Assembly: GCA_003537645.1 (NCBI GenBank)
Contig: DPRM01000001.1
Location: 22,663 to 54,652 of the forward strand
DNA: 31,990 nt
From: Prolixibacteraceae bacterium
GTDB lineage: Bacteria; Bacteroidota; Bacteroidia; Bacteroidales; Prolixibacteraceae
Reading direction: 5' to 3'
The first letter of the stretch is position 1. Every line of letters begins with the position of its first letter. The position numbers were made by a program, and so were the translations under genes. Shown here one piece after another: positions 31,404-31,990 of this stretch. The notes beneath the pieces were generated by a model. That model did not search any database, was not told the origin of the DNA, and saw only the letters and a program-made list of their open reading frames with translations.

Positions 31404-31990
31404 TTATATTTTCGATTCCACCAAGTTCAGAATTTCAGTTTCTTTGGCCAGTGTTTCCTGAAGCAGATCGGCCGCTCTGGCTAAAACATCTTCAGTAAAA
31501 GTTTTATCCGAAAGCCCACCAGCATTGATGCGAACATTGAGGTAAGCACCATAAACGGCAGTTCTCGCGCACAGGGCTCCCACCCCGGCATCCGACAGCG
31601 AATTCGGATTACCCGATTCGGCCATAGCCTGAATGACTTCGAGCGAACTGTAAGCAGTTTGCATCACCTCGAACGGCACTTCAATGGCATGCCTGGTTGC
31701 TGCCTGAATAGCTGCCGAACGCTGTTTTTTCTCCTGATCCGTATTCTTTGGTAAGCCGAAAGCATCCATAATCGCGTTGAAAGCGGCGGTGTCTTCATCA
31801 ACCAGTTTCAGCAAGCGATCGTGTGCCTGTTTGCCTTTATCTGCCCAGGCGGAGAATTCTTCCCAACGCTCGTCCCAACCCCGTTTGTGAGCCGAAAGGT
31901 TGGCCACCATCGATCCTAACGCTGCGCCCAAAGAACCAACATAAGCCGCAACAGAACCTCCTCCTGGAGCTGGCGACTCCGATAGCGTTT
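31404..31990 (-). CDS. Formiminotransferase-cyclodeaminase, cyclodeaminase domain (partial)
   Basis: C-terminal part of a cyclodeaminase-family (FTCD_C) protein, continuing past the window's right edge. From the edge the frame reads TLSESPAPGGGSVAAYVGSL, then GAALGSMVANLSAHKRGW; PAPGGGSVAA is the family signature. Later: DEDTAAFNAIMDAFGLPK, GNPNSLSDAGVGALCARTAV and a C-terminal helix. The domain converts 5-formimidoyl-THF to 5,10-methenyl-THF and ammonia in histidine breakdown. In Bacteroidota it is often fused to the formiminotransferase domain; whether this one is fused lies outside the window. A TTG at 31931 is not a real start, because conserved residues continue beyond it. Confidence 0.9.
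   Translation of the reverse strand, partial: TLSESPAPGGGSVAAYVGSLGAALGSMVANLSAHKRGWDERWEEFSAWADKGKQAHDRLLKLVDEDTAAFNAIMDAFGLPKNTDQEKKQRSAAIQAATRHAIEVPFEVMQTAYSSLEVIQAMAESGNPNSLSDAGVGALCARTAVYGAYLNVRINAGGLSDKTFTEDVLARAADLLQETLAKETEILNLVESKI

Overview
The window looks like a chromosomal piece of a Bacteroidota bacterium, most likely from the Marinilabiliales/Prolixibacteraceae area (inference from gene content; no rRNA gene is present). The signs are: moderate to low G+C; TAnnTTTG-type -7 boxes and little use of Shine-Dalgarno sequences; SDR-type UxuB and an UxaE-type tagaturonate epimerase; a LacI regulator with the 'GTVDRVIHNRG' type of helix-turn-helix; four-helix-bundle (S23) and RAYT genes; and CCCC/GGGG hairpin repeats between genes.

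Layout. 224-3872 (+): a Tat-exported Gfo/Idh/MocA oxidoreductase, a secreted SMP-30/gluconolactonase-like protein and a YiaK-type dehydrogenase broken by one frameshift, closed by a bidirectional terminator. 3926-5024 (-): a VTT/DedA membrane protein and a small putative secreted protein. 5180-11332 (-): a hexuronate block of exuT-like MFS transporter, KDPG aldolase, KDG kinase, uronate isomerase UxaC and tagaturonate epimerase UxaE. 11543-20438 (+): divergent LacI regulator, SDR mannonate oxidoreductase (UxuB type), a second PfkB kinase, a LarA-like nickel-pincer epimerase homologue, a second Gfo/Idh/MocA protein, an S23 four-helix-bundle gene, PdxB and Gnd. 20450-22289: five 33-bp palindromes (REPs) around a REP-associated transposase gene, one of them in frame inside that gene, plus an HNH/zinc-ribbon gene. 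22311-23692: PhnA-like protein and a HAD hydrolase. 23715-29045: TPR and FG-GAP membrane-anchored proteins diverging from a fusion of a CuA-like cupredoxin with a NosR/NapH-like polyferredoxin. 29046-29865: gene-free, repeat-rich. 29866-31990 (-): Omp85-like barrel, monoheme cytochrome lipoprotein and a cyclodeaminase cut by the window edge.

How it works together. The centre encodes nearly all of the isomerase route for galacturonate and glucuronate: uptake (ExuT), UxaC, UxaE (tagaturonate to fructuronate), UxuB (fructuronate to mannonate), KdgK and Eda. Mannonate dehydratase (UxuA) is absent. The LarA-like protein and Gnd suggest a possible branch from mannonate to gluconate (inference). Control sites are visible: paired CGTGTnCGnACACG palindromes between uxaE and lacI, and a TGCAATCGATTGCA palindrome over the kdgK promoter.

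The most unusual signals are the REP/RAYT cluster with an in-frame REP, the S23 gene bounded by inverted repeats and its possible link to other word-like inverted arrays, the CuA-polyferredoxin fusion with a changed ligand position, and the LacI gene without a canonical start codon.
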